The notes below the pieces were generated by a model. The model did no database searches. It was not told the origin of the DNA and was given only the letters and a program-made list of their open reading frames with translations. A DNA stretch of 64,000 nucleotides, from contig NZ_JAMZEB010000002.1 of the NCBI RefSeq assembly GCF_024172165.1, forward strand, positions 10,080,501-10,144,500, written 5' to 3'. Shown here piece after piece: positions 26,825 to 34,671 of the stretch. This stretch comes from Nonomuraea thailandensis. Its GTDB lineage: Bacteria > Actinomycetota > Actinomycetes > Streptosporangiales > Streptosporangiaceae. A program made the position numbers and the translations under genes. Position 1 is the stretch's first letter; each line of letters opens with the position of its first letter.

Positions 26825-27286
26825 TCAGAACCCCAGCCACGGGCCCACGAGCGGGATCCGCAACTGGAGTCCGACGACGAAGATGAGCGTGCCGGCCACG
26901 GCGAGCCCGGCCGCCACGGCCAGGGCCATGAGCGGGCGGACACGCGTGCTGGCCAGCGTGGTGAGCAGGGCGGTCACCGCCGACGCCGGTACGAACCCGA
27001 GGCCCCGTACGGTGAACCCGAAGAACAGCAGCGCGAGCACGATGACCGCGACCGCCCGCCAGGGGACCGGCCCGAACGCGGCCACCTCGCCCGCGACCAG
27101 CCCCTTGACGACGATCGCCAGCCCCAGGGCGGCCACGACCGCGCCGACCAGCAGCGGGAAGGCTCCGGGGCCCATCCGCAGCGGGGTGCCCAGCTCGTAG
27201 CCGAGCGACCCCGCCGCGAACGCGGCACCGATCAGGACGAAGACGCCTCCGGCGAGGACGTCGGGGAAGGATCGGCGGTGCTTCAC
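26825..27286 (-). CDS. tctB: Tripartite tricarboxylate transporter, small permease TctB
   Basis: Membrane protein of 153 aa with four hydrophobic segments: first helix LAGGVFVLIGAAFAAGSLGY, then the TctB-typical GTPLRMGPGAFPLLVGAVVAALGL, followed by a helix pair and the LRIPLVGPWLGF end. It stabilises TctA in the membrane. It begins 1 nt after the tctC stop and precedes tctA, the standard C-B-A order. Confidence 0.92.
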   Translation of the reverse strand: MKHRRSFPDVLAGGVFVLIGAAFAAGSLGYELGTPLRMGPGAFPLLVGAVVAALGLAIVVKGLVAGEVAAFGPVPWRAVAVIVLALLFFGFTVRGLGFVPASAVTALLTTLASTRVRPLMALAVAAGLAVAGTLIFVVGLQLRIPLVGPWLGF

Positions 27287-27287
27287 C

Positions 27288-28313
27288 TCAGGAGGCCTTG
27301 ACCCCGGCGTCGGCGATCACCTTGCCCCAGGTGCCGATCTGCTCCTGGAGCTTGGCCCGGTGCGCCTCAGGAGTCGCGTCCTCGGCCGGGACGGGCGCGG
27401 TGCCGAGCTTGGCCATCTGGTCGATGACCTTCTGGTCGGCCAGCGCCACCTTCAGCGCCTCGGTCAGCTTCTGGACGACGTCCGGCGGCGTGGCCTTCGG
27501 GACGTACAGGCCGTGCCAGACGCTGACCTGGAGCTGGGGCAGGCCGGCCTCGGTCGTGGTGGGCACGTCGGGCAGGCTCTTGACCCGCTCGGGCGTGGTG
27601 ACCGCGTACGCCTTGACCTCGCCCGCGGTGATCTGGCCGCTGGTGTTGGTCGTCTGGTCGCACATGAAGTCGACCTGGCCGCCGACGAGGTCGGTCAGCG
27701 CGGGGCCGGTGCCCTCGTACGGCACCTCCTGCAGCTTGACGCCGGCCGCGGTCTGGAACAGCAGGCCGCACAGGTGGGAGGCGGCGCCGATGCCGGCGTT
27801 GGCCAGGGTGACCTTGCTCGCGTTCGCCTTGACGTGCGCGACGAGCTCCTGGAGCGTCTTGGGCGCGAAGTCCTTGCGGGCGACGACCGTCATCGGCACC
27901 TCGGTGACGAGCCCGACCATCTGGAAGTCCTCGAGCGGCTTGTAGTCGAGGTTCTGGTAGAGGGCGGGCGCCGTGGACATGCCGATGTGGTGCATGAGCA
28001 CGGTGTAGCCGTCGGGCTCGGCCCGCGCGACCTCGCCGGCGCCGACGGTGCCGCCGGCGCCTTCGACGTTCTGTACGACGATCTTGCCGCCGAGCTTGGC
28101 GGCCATCGGCTCGGCGATCATGCGGGTGACGGTGTCCGTCGGGCCGCCCGCGCTGAACGGCACGACGAACGTGATGTTCTTGTCCGGGTAGCCTCCGCCC
28201 GTCGCGCCTCCCGTGGCGGTGCTGCCGCCGGTGCCGGAACAGGCGGCGACGAGCGAAACGACGCCGATCGCGGTGATGACCCGGGCGGCCCGGTACCTGC
28301 TGGTCGTTCTCAT
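27288..28313 (-). CDS. tctC: Tripartite tricarboxylate transporter receptor lipoprotein TctC (Bug family)
   Basis: Extracytoplasmic solute receptor of 341 aa. The lipoprotein signal ends with VVSLVAACSG (lipobox Cys about residue 25), followed by a Gly/Thr-rich linker. The Bug fold begins YPDKNITFVVPFSAGGPTDTVTRMIAEPM, with the usual ligand loop, then QNVEGAGGTVGAGEVARAEPDGYTVL and VPYEGTGPALTDLVGGQVDFMCDQ. It binds a dicarboxylate or tricarboxylate; which one is unknown. An upstream region with 30-bp-spaced direct repeats separates it from the divergent two-component genes. Confidence 0.94.
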   Translation of the reverse strand: MRTTSRYRAARVITAIGVVSLVAACSGTGGSTATGGATGGGYPDKNITFVVPFSAGGPTDTVTRMIAEPMAAKLGGKIVVQNVEGAGGTVGAGEVARAEPDGYTVLMHHIGMSTAPALYQNLDYKPLEDFQMVGLVTEVPMTVVARKDFAPKTLQELVAHVKANASKVTLANAGIGAASHLCGLLFQTAAGVKLQEVPYEGTGPALTDLVGGQVDFMCDQTTNTSGQITAGEVKAYAVTTPERVKSLPDVPTTTEAGLPQLQVSVWHGLYVPKATPPDVVQKLTEALKVALADQKVIDQMAKLGTAPVPAEDATPEAHRAKLQEQIGTWGKVIADAGVKAS

Positions 28314-28392
28314 ATGGCGACCTCCTCGTCAGCGCATGCCCGTTCGTCAGTGAGTGCGCGGCCTCAGTCTCGGGTGGCAGGGACGCGGATGG

Positions 28393-28445
28393 TGTCAGAG
28401 AAATCCCAAGGAATGCGCTGGATGTCAGAAGAATCCCAAGAAGTG
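28393..28445. promoter_or_regulatory. Direct repeats between tctCBA and its two-component system
   Basis: TGTCAGAGAAATCCCAAG (28393-28410) recurs as TGTCAGAAGAATCCCAAG (28423-28440), exactly 30 bp apart, each followed by a similar GAATG/AAGTG. Three helical turns between copies suit two regulator dimers on one face. They lie 80-132 bp upstream of tctC and 45-97 bp upstream of the response regulator, so this is the likely binding region of the TctD-like protein. Confidence 0.7.
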
Positions 28446-28489
28446 AAGGGCTAACACAAGCGTCCATCCGCGCCGTACAATCCGCCGGT

Positions 28490-29173
28490 ATGCGGATCAC
28501 CATCATCGAGGATGACGACCGCGTGGCGCGGGGCCTGGTGACCGTCCTGGCCCAGGCGGGCTTCGAGGTCCACCGCATCGCCACCGCCGCGGAGGCCGTG
28601 CGCGCCGCGCCGTCCGATGTGGTGCTCGTCGATCTGGGCCTGCCCGACGGCGACGGCCTCGACGTGATCCGCAGGCTGCGCGACCGGCCGGAGACCGCCG
28701 TCATCGCCGTGACCGCGCGCTCGGAGGAGCACGAGCGGGTACGCGGCCTACGCGCCGGCGCCGACGACTACATCGTCAAGCCGTTCGGCGTGCCCGAGCT
28801 GCTGGCCAGGATCGACGCGGTGCTGCGGCGCACCCGCGTGGCCCGGGCCCTGACCCACCCGGACGAGCCGCTCGTGCTCGGCCCGATGCGGATCGGCGTC
28901 GGCACCCGCGAGGTCTTCGTCGGGGACACGCCCCTGACGCTGACGCGCAAGGAGTTCGAGCTGCTCCTGCTGCTGGCCCGCCGCGCTCCGAACGTGGTCA
29001 GCCGCGACGTCATCCTCGACCAGATCTGGGGCGCCACCTGGGAGTCCTCCAGCCGCACCCTCGACACCCACATCGCGGCGCTGCGGAACAAGCTGGGCCC
29101 GTCCGTGCCCATCCGCACAGTCCACGGGGTCGGCTATCGGCTCCAGGCCGGCCAGCCGGAGCTGATCGGCTGA
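28490..29173 (+). CDS. TctD-like OmpR-family response regulator
   Basis: Response regulator of 227 aa. The receiver has acidic residues in TIIEDDDRV, phospho-acceptor Asp48 (VVLVDLGLPDGDG), a Thr switch (IAVTARSEE) and Lys97 (IVKPF). The C-terminal winged helix is LTLTRKEFELLLLLARRAPNVVSRDVILDQIWG to TVHGVGYRLQ. It is divergent from tctCBA and 6 nt upstream of its kinase, the arrangement of TctDE systems that induce the transporter when the carboxylate is present. Confidence 0.93.
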   Translation: MRITIIEDDDRVARGLVTVLAQAGFEVHRIATAAEAVRAAPSDVVLVDLGLPDGDGLDVIRRLRDRPETAVIAVTARSEEHERVRGLRAGADDYIVKPFGVPELLARIDAVLRRTRVARALTHPDEPLVLGPMRIGVGTREVFVGDTPLTLTRKEFELLLLLARRAPNVVSRDVILDQIWGATWESSSRTLDTHIAALRNKLGPSVPIRTVHGVGYRLQAGQPELIG

Positions 29174-29179
29174 CGCGCC

Positions 29180-30574
29180 GTGCGCCGTCGCCTGCTCGTC
29201 GTCCTGGTGCCGCTCGCGGTGCTGCTCGTCGCCGCGCTCGGGATCCCGCACAGCGTCACGCTGGCCGAGCGGGAGATGCAGGAGACGTACGTGGACCGGC
29301 TGGGCGACGTCGGCCGCTTCGCGTCGCTGGCCGAGACCGCGCTGTCGTCCGGCCGGACCGAGGCGCTCCAGCAGGAGCTGACGCGCTACCACGAGCTGTA
29401 CGGCATCCCGGCCGCAGTGATCGACACCTCCGGCGCGGTGCTGCTCGGGCCGGCCCGCGCGTACCAGGAGGCGGCGCGCGCCGAGCCCGCGCTGCCCCGG
29501 ATCGTGACCGCGGCGCTGGCCGGGACCCGCTCCGAGCCGTCCGGAGAGTGGGCGCCGTGGGACGGCTCCGCGCTCGTCGTCGCGGAGCCCGTGGGCCGGG
29601 ACAGCGAGGTCGTCGGCGCCGTCGTGACCATCTCCGACCTGTCGAAGACCCGCTCGCGCGTCCTGCTGCAGTGGGCCCAGCTCGCCGCGCTCGGCCTGCT
29701 GCCGCTGATCGCGCTGATCGCCGTCGCCTGGCCGGTGTCGGCGTGGGTGCTGCGCCCCGTGCGCGAGCTGGACGCCGCCAGCGGGCGGATCTCACAGGGC
29801 GACCTCACCATCCGGGCGGACGCCGAGGCGGGGCCGGTCGAGCTGCGGCGGCTCGCCGGCTCGTTCAACACGATGATGGACGCCGTGGAGAACGCCGTGC
29901 AACGGCAGCGGGCCTTCGTCTCGGACGCCTCGCACCAGTTGCGCAACCCGCTGACCAGCCTGCGGCTCGCCGTGGAGAGCATGGAGCCGCACCTGGCCGG
30001 GGGCGGCCGGCCGGTGTACGAGGTGGCCGTGGACGAGGTGAAGGCCATGCAGCGGCTGCTGAACTCGCTGCAGGCCAGCGCGCGGATGGAGAGCATCCGG
30101 ACGACCTCGCCGGTCGAGCTGGACTCGGTGCTGGCCACCCGGGTGGACCGGTGGCGGGCGCTGACGGCGACGTCGGGGCGGACGCTGGCGGTGGACGTGC
30201 CGCCCGGGCTGCGGCTGCTGGAGCCCACGGGCGGGCTCGGCAGCATCCTGGACGAGCTGGTCAGCAACGCTCTGCGGCTGTCGGAGGCGCAGGTGGTGGA
30301 GGTGAGCGCGCGGATCGACGGGGAGGTGGTGGCGATCGCCGTCCGTGACGACGGGCAGGGGCTCGACGCCGCCGAACGGGGTCAGGCGTTACGGCGCTTC
30401 TGGCGCTCGCCGCGGCACCAGAACGTGCCCGGCACCGGGCTGGGGCTGGCGATCTGCGCCGACCTGGTCGGGGCGGCCGGGGGTGAGCTGCTGCTGGAGG
30501 AGGGGCTGCCGCGCCCGGACGGGTCGGGGCACGGGTTCGCCGCGGTAGTGGCGCTGCCGATCGTGCGTGACTAG
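29180..30574 (+). CDS. TctE-like sensor histidine kinase
   Basis: Membrane kinase of 464 aa. TM1 is at about 5-22, then an extracellular sensor of ~140 residues (EREMQETYVDRLGDVGRFASLAETAL and on), TM2 at 166-190, and HAMP (191-240). HisKA contains His252 (FVSDASHQLRNPLTSLR). The ATPase shows an N box (LDELVSNALRLS), G1 (VRDDGQGLD), an F box (LRRFWRSPRHQ) and G2 (GTGLGLAI). It probably senses the tctCBA substrate. The GTG start lies 6 nt after the regulator stop. Confidence 0.93.
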   Translation: MRRRLLVVLVPLAVLLVAALGIPHSVTLAEREMQETYVDRLGDVGRFASLAETALSSGRTEALQQELTRYHELYGIPAAVIDTSGAVLLGPARAYQEAARAEPALPRIVTAALAGTRSEPSGEWAPWDGSALVVAEPVGRDSEVVGAVVTISDLSKTRSRVLLQWAQLAALGLLPLIALIAVAWPVSAWVLRPVRELDAASGRISQGDLTIRADAEAGPVELRRLAGSFNTMMDAVENAVQRQRAFVSDASHQLRNPLTSLRLAVESMEPHLAGGGRPVYEVAVDEVKAMQRLLNSLQASARMESIRTTSPVELDSVLATRVDRWRALTATSGRTLAVDVPPGLRLLEPTGGLGSILDELVSNALRLSEAQVVEVSARIDGEVVAIAVRDDGQGLDAAERGQALRRFWRSPRHQNVPGTGLGLAICADLVGAAGGELLLEEGLPRPDGSGHGFAAVVALPIVRD

Positions 30575-30601
30575 CGCCCGCGGACGCCCGGCCAGGCGGC
30601 G

Positions 30602-31576
30602 TCAGTGCTTGCGGGCGCGGAACCAGGCGGCCGCGCCCGGGTGCAGCGGGATGGACGCGGTGGCGATCCCGGTCCGCACGTTGATCTGCCACGCCTCGGG
30701 GACGGCGTCGGGGACGGGCGCGGTGTCGTCGCGGCTGCCCGAGGTGATCGTGCCGGTGTGGGTGAAGATCGTGTCGGTGATGGCGTACACCAGGTCGTCG
30801 GGCAGGTCGTTGCGGGCGAGCAGCACGTTCGGCACGGCGACCGTACGGGTGGCCGGGACCCCGGCGTAGGCGGTCGCGGGGATCCTGGCCGGGGCGTAGG
30901 GGCCGGGGAACGCCGTGAAGAGCGCGTCCGCCTGCTCGTCCAGCGGGATCAGCCGGACCGGGTGCCGCTGGGCCAGGTCCGTGATGGCCGGGGTCGGGAC
31001 GCCGGTGAGGGAGAACATCGCGTCGATCTCGCCGTCGCGCAGCGCCGCCGCCGACTCGGCCTGGCTGAGGTAACGCCCGTCGGCCCGCACCCGGCCGAGC
31101 CGCAGCACCCGCAGCGAGGTGAACTCGGTGCCCGAGTCGCGGGCGCCGAGTGACACGCGCGTGCCGTCGAGATCGCCGAACTCGCCGATCTCCGAGTCCG
31201 CCATGACCACGAGGTGCAGGTGACTGTCGTAGAGCCGGCAGACCGCCGAGAGCCCTTCGGGCGCGCGGCCGCCGGCCGTGAACAGCGCGTCGAGGCTCGT
31301 CAGCCCGAGCTGCACCTCGCCGGCCCGCAACATCCGGATGTTGTCGGTGGACGCCCCGCTCGGCACGGTCGTCACCGTGGCGCCCGGCACCTGCTCGGAG
31401 ATGTGCTCGGCCAGGGAGCCGCCGATGCGCCGGTACACCGCCCCCGCCGGGCCGGTGGCCAGCCGTAACCGGACCCGTCCCGCCTCGGGCCGGCGTGCGG
31501 AGCAGCCGGCGAGCAGCCCTCCGGCTGCCAGGAGCATTGCCCGCCGGCTGAGGCGCGGCTCCAGGTTCAGCACCAT
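30602..31576 (-). CDS. TAXI-family TRAP-type solute receptor, Tat-type lipoprotein
   Basis: Extracytoplasmic receptor of 324 aa. The N-terminus has a twin-Arg (RLSRRAMLLAAGGLLAGCS), and the following L-A-G-C is a lipobox, so export by Tat and lipidation is likely. The fold matches the TAXI group: RLRLATGPAGAVYRRIGGSLAEHI, then GASTDNIRMLRAGEVQLGLTSLD and GARDSGTEFTSLRVLR. TAXI receptors normally feed a fused TRAP permease; none is present here. It sits convergent to the TctE-like kinase beside a TctABC transporter, so it may sense or deliver a related carboxylate. Confidence 0.85.
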   Translation of the reverse strand: MVLNLEPRLSRRAMLLAAGGLLAGCSARRPEAGRVRLRLATGPAGAVYRRIGGSLAEHISEQVPGATVTTVPSGASTDNIRMLRAGEVQLGLTSLDALFTAGGRAPEGLSAVCRLYDSHLHLVVMADSEIGEFGDLDGTRVSLGARDSGTEFTSLRVLRLGRVRADGRYLSQAESAAALRDGEIDAMFSLTGVPTPAITDLAQRHPVRLIPLDEQADALFTAFPGPYAPARIPATAYAGVPATRTVAVPNVLLARNDLPDDLVYAITDTIFTHTGTITSGSRDDTAPVPDAVPEAWQINVRTGIATASIPLHPGAAAWFRARKH

Positions 31577-31615
31577 GCCGAGATGATACGGACGTCGGCC
31601 GCCGGCGGGCTCGGA

Positions 31616-32224
31616 TCAGGCGGCGCGGCCGGCCTTGAACGCGGCGGCGGTGTCCACGACGCGGCGGGCCTGGTGGCGGGCGCCCTGCAGCGGGACCTCG
31701 CCGGGCGGGCCGTCGCCGGCCACGTGCGAGGTGCCGTACGGGTTGCCGGTCCGGAACTGGATCGGGTCGGTGTAGCCGGGCGGCACGATGATCCCGCCCC
31801 AGTGGTAGAAGGTGTTCGCCAGCGCCAGGATGGTCGACTCCTGCCCGCCGTGGGCGGTGTTGGAGGCGGTGAAGGCCGAGTACACCTTGTCCGCGAGCCT
31901 GCCCTGGAACCACAGGCTGCCGACGCTCTCCATGAACACCCTGAGCGGGCTGGCCGGGTTGCCGAAGCGGGTGGGCGTGCCGAACAGCACCGCGTCGGCC
32001 CAGTCGAGGTCGTCCGCGGCGGCCACGGCCACACCGGCGGTGTCCCTGACGTGCTGGGCCCACTCCGGCCTGGAGTCGATCATCTCCTGCGGGGCGGGCT
32101 CGGCGACCTTGCGCAGCCGCACCTCGGCGCCGGCCTTCTCCGCGCCCTCGGCGGCGGCCTGCGCCAGGGCGTGCACGGTGCCCGTGGCACTGTAATAGAT
32201 GACCGCGACGTTGACGGGTTCCAT
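31616..32224 (-). CDS. wrbA: NAD(P)H:quinone oxidoreductase, WrbA type
   Basis: Flavodoxin-fold FMN enzyme of 202 aa that reduces quinones by two electrons, preventing semiquinone and superoxide formation. The FMN phosphate loop is IYYSATGTVHALA; other WrbA features are FGTPTRFGNPASPLRVFMES, STAH-region SNTAHGGQEST and GGIIVPPGYTDP. The start is the ATG at 32224 (MEPVNVAVIYY). It is divergent from an ECF41 sigma factor, and both genes have the same promoter element, so wrbA is a predicted member of the sigma factor's regulon. Confidence 0.93.
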   Translation of the reverse strand: MEPVNVAVIYYSATGTVHALAQAAAEGAEKAGAEVRLRKVAEPAPQEMIDSRPEWAQHVRDTAGVAVAAADDLDWADAVLFGTPTRFGNPASPLRVFMESVGSLWFQGRLADKVYSAFTASNTAHGGQESTILALANTFYHWGGIIVPPGYTDPIQFRTGNPYGTSHVAGDGPPGEVPLQGARHQARRVVDTAAAFKAGRAA

Positions 32225-32259
32225 GATCGTTCCTCTCTCGGCGTTGGGTTCGCCGGTAC

Positions 32260-32324
32260 GACGACGCAGCCGCGCGCGATGTGAGGCGGCGGGCCGGCCT
32301 CACAGTCCGGGCCGGTGTCTCGTC
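32260..32324. promoter_or_regulatory. Mirror-image ECF41-type promoters for wrbA and the sigma gene
   Basis: Plus strand: CCTCACA (32298-32304), 16 nt, CGTC (32321-32324), reading toward the sigma gene. Minus strand: CCTCACA (32286-32280), 16 nt, CGTC (32263-32260), reading toward wrbA. The published ECF41 promoter motif is TGTCACA-N16-CGTC, so both differ only in the first two bases and have exact spacing. The two -35 elements form an inverted repeat separated by 11 bp. Confidence 0.8.
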
Positions 32325-32366
32325 GGAGCTGTGAGGACATGAACGACCGAAGGAGCCGTCGACACG

Positions 32367-33284
32367 ATGGGCACGCGACCCGATCCAGGACTTGCCGCGA
32401 TCATGAGCGAGCGCCGTCACCTGATCAACCTCGCCTACCGGCTGCTCGGCTCGCTGGCCGACGCCGAGGACGTGGTGCAGGAGACGTACGCCCGCTGGTA
32501 CGCCATGTCCAGGGAGCAGCAGGAGGCCATCGGCTCACCCGCCGCCTGGCTGACGCGGGTCGCCGGCCGCATCTGCCTCGACCTGCTCCGCTCGGCCCGG
32601 GCCCGGCGCGAGCGCTACGTGGGCGAGTGGATCCCCGAGCCGCTGCCCGAGCGTACGGAGTGGCCGGACGCGCAGCCGGGTGACCCCGCCGACCGCGTCA
32701 CCCTCGACGAGTCCATCAACATGGCCTTCCTCGTCGTGCTCGAATCCATGACCCCGGCGGAACGCGTGGCGTTCATCCTGCACGACGTCTTCCGCTACCC
32801 GTTCGCCGAGGTGGCCGAGATCGTCGGACGCACCCCGGCGGCCTGCCGCCAGCTCGCCACCTCGGCGCGCCGCCGCATCCGCGACTCACGCGCCCCCGCG
32901 ACGCCCTCCTCCCAGCAGGCCGGCGTCGTCAGGGCCTTCAAGCGGGCCTGGGAGGGCAAGGACATCGGCGCCCTCATCGCCATCCTCGACCCCGAGGCCA
33001 CGGCGACCGGCGACGGCGGCGGCCTCGTCACGGCCGCGCTCCACCCCGTCCAGGGCGCGGAGCCGATCGCGCGCTTCTTCGCCGACCGGATGGACGCCGG
33101 ATCCGGCCTGGAGCTCGTCGAGCGCACGGTGAACGGCCAGCCGGGGCTGGTGGCTCAGCTCGACGGCGTCACCGTGTCGGTGCTGGCGTTCGACATCGTG
33201 GACGGCCGCATCAAGCACATCTGGGCGGTGCTCAACCCGGAGAAGCTCCGTCCCTGGACGGGGAGCCGGCCGCCCGCACCATGA
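32367..33284 (+). CDS. sigJ: ECF41-family RNA polymerase sigma factor (SigJ-like)
   Basis: ECF sigma factor of 305 aa with a fused C-terminal SnoaL/NTF2-like regulatory domain instead of a separate anti-sigma factor. Region 2 is at 10-80 (HLINLAYRLLGSLADAEDVVQETYARWYAM) and region 4 at about 125-180 (MTPAERVAFILHDVFRYPFAEVAEIVGRTPAACRQLATSARRRI). All three ECF41 signatures are present: WIPEPLPE in the linker, DGGG at the start of the SnoaL domain and NPEKL at the C-terminus. The ribosome binding site GAAGGAG precedes the ATG. It is probably autoregulated and controls wrbA. Confidence 0.94.
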   Translation: MGTRPDPGLAAIMSERRHLINLAYRLLGSLADAEDVVQETYARWYAMSREQQEAIGSPAAWLTRVAGRICLDLLRSARARRERYVGEWIPEPLPERTEWPDAQPGDPADRVTLDESINMAFLVVLESMTPAERVAFILHDVFRYPFAEVAEIVGRTPAACRQLATSARRRIRDSRAPATPSSQQAGVVRAFKRAWEGKDIGALIAILDPEATATGDGGGLVTAALHPVQGAEPIARFFADRMDAGSGLELVERTVNGQPGLVAQLDGVTVSVLAFDIVDGRIKHIWAVLNPEKLRPWTGSRPPAP

Positions 33285-33702
33285 ACACGTCCACCTCGTC
33301 CTCCGTCTCGGGCGCGAACCCGTGCCGCTCGTACAGCCGGCGGGCCGGGCTGCCCTGCAGCACCTGCAGCCGGACGGCGGCGCCCTCGCGGTCGCAGCGC
33401 TCCAGCAGCCGGCCCAGCACGGCCGTGCCGATGCCCCTGCCCTGCAGCCGGGGGTCCAGGAAGAAGTGCTCCAGCCAGTACGAGCCCCGCGCCGGCCGCA
33501 GCGCGACGCAGCCGGCGAAGGCCCCGCCCACCTCGATCATCCAGGCGTGGGCCGGCTCGAACGCGTCACGGAAGCGCTGGCGTACGCGGTGCTCGTCGTA
33601 GCGGCCCAGGCGTTCGAGGTCCGCGCGCAGCACCACGGCGCGCAGCTCGGCCACCGTCTCGACATCCTCCGCCAAAGCCGGACGAAGCTCCCAATCTGCC
33701 AC
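33232..33702 (-). CDS. GNAT acetyltransferase
   Basis: Protein of about 156 aa with a single GNAT domain. The acetyl-CoA loop is DPRLQGRGIGTAVLGRLLERC (Q-x-x-G-x-G/A type), and the C-terminal GSPARRLYERHGFAPE is the usual strand-helix end. The substrate is unknown. The start is ambiguous: GTG at 33702 (VADWELRPALAEDV) fits the family best, and another GTG at 33738 is in frame; neither has a clear ribosome binding site. It overlaps the 3' end of the convergent sigma gene by 53 nt. Confidence 0.82.
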   Translation of the reverse strand: MADWELRPALAEDVETVAELRAVVLRADLERLGRYDEHRVRQRFRDAFEPAHAWMIEVGGAFAGCVALRPARGSYWLEHFFLDPRLQGRGIGTAVLGRLLERCDREGAAVRLQVLQGSPARRLYERHGFAPETEDEVDVFMVRAAGSPSRDGASPG

Positions 33703-33816
33703 GATCGCGATGTTAGCGGTCGACGCCCAGCCGCCCACGACGACCCGGGCGCGACGAGACGGCTTCGCCGGCCGGGCTCGGACCGGCGTTCACCCGGAAT
33801 GTCGAGCCGGGCGTCC

Positions 33817-34500
33817 TCAGCCCGCGTCGCGGAAGACGAAGTAGTTCAGGTGGTCCGCCTGCAGGTACTGGTGGAACCGCGCGGCCCTGGCCTGGGCCGA
33901 CTTGTCCGCGGTGACGGCGGTGTAGACGACGTACCGGCCGTTCGCGCCGGACCGGATCCTGCCGTAGACGTACTCGTCGAGCATCGCGTCCCGGCGCCAC
34001 TTCACGCCGCGTGAGGAGCTCGCCAGGTGCTCGGCCGTCGCCTTGGCGGCCTTCTCGCCGGGGAAGACCATGATGACCTGGACAGCGGTGAGATGCCCGC
34101 TGTAGGCGGAGTAGGCGAGCTGGACGGCGCGCTCGCACCCGTTCTCGGCCAGCATGCCCTGCCTGTCGACCGGGGCGCAGGAGTCGTACGTCCAGCCGCC
34201 CGCCCTCTTGGCCTTGAACGCGACGTCGCCCATGCGGAAGTTCCAGTCGCCGAACTCGTCGTCGCTGATCAGCGCGTCCGGCCGCGCCTTCTCGCCGGGG
34301 CTCGGCCGGGCGGGCTCGGGTGCGGCGTCCGTGGCCGGCGGGATCGGGGCGGGGCCGTTCAGATACCTGTGGACGCTGAACGCCAAGCCGCCCGGCAGGA
34401 GCACCGCCAGGATCGCCACCATGGTGGCGACCACGCCGGGGTAGTCCCGCGGGGCGGGCTGCCGAGGGTTTCCCATGCCTTCGATTGTGCTGTAAGGCAT
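33817..34500 (-). CDS. Membrane-anchored extracytoplasmic protein of unknown function
   Basis: Protein of about 227 aa. After a short cytoplasmic start there is one transmembrane helix (YPGVVATMVAILAVLLPGGLAF, about 20-41), a Pro-rich linker (NGPAPIPPATDAAPEPARPSP) and a folded outside domain of ~150 aa with two Cys (SCAPVDRQGMLAENGC) that probably form a disulfide. I recognise no family. It is divergent from the periplasmic-binding-like protein over ~170 bp, which suggests a related envelope role. In-frame starts at 34524, 34500 and 34476 are possible; 34500 follows AGAAGG. Confidence 0.7.
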   Translation of the reverse strand: MPYSTIEGMGNPRQPAPRDYPGVVATMVAILAVLLPGGLAFSVHRYLNGPAPIPPATDAAPEPARPSPGEKARPDALISDDEFGDWNFRMGDVAFKAKRAGGWTYDSCAPVDRQGMLAENGCERAVQLAYSAYSGHLTAVQVIMVFPGEKAAKATAEHLASSSRGVKWRRDAMLDEYVYGRIRSGANGRYVVYTAVTADKSAQARAARFHQYLQADHLNYFVFRDAG

Positions 34501-34671
34501 CACCTTCTGCCCCATCCGCCCCAAAGGTGATCCGAATGATGTTCGCCGGCGGTTGTCCGGCCGCTATTGATCACGTTTTAATGACGGTGAGTTTAGGCGC
34601 CCGCCGCTTCAGGGAGGGAAAGCGTACGAGCGCTGCACGGTCACGGGATCAGTGACGGCCTTGGAGTCCAG

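Noticed and set aside
32330-32336. Third TGTGAGG near the sigJ start, read as another minus-strand -35
   Set aside because: No CGTC occurs 16 nt away.
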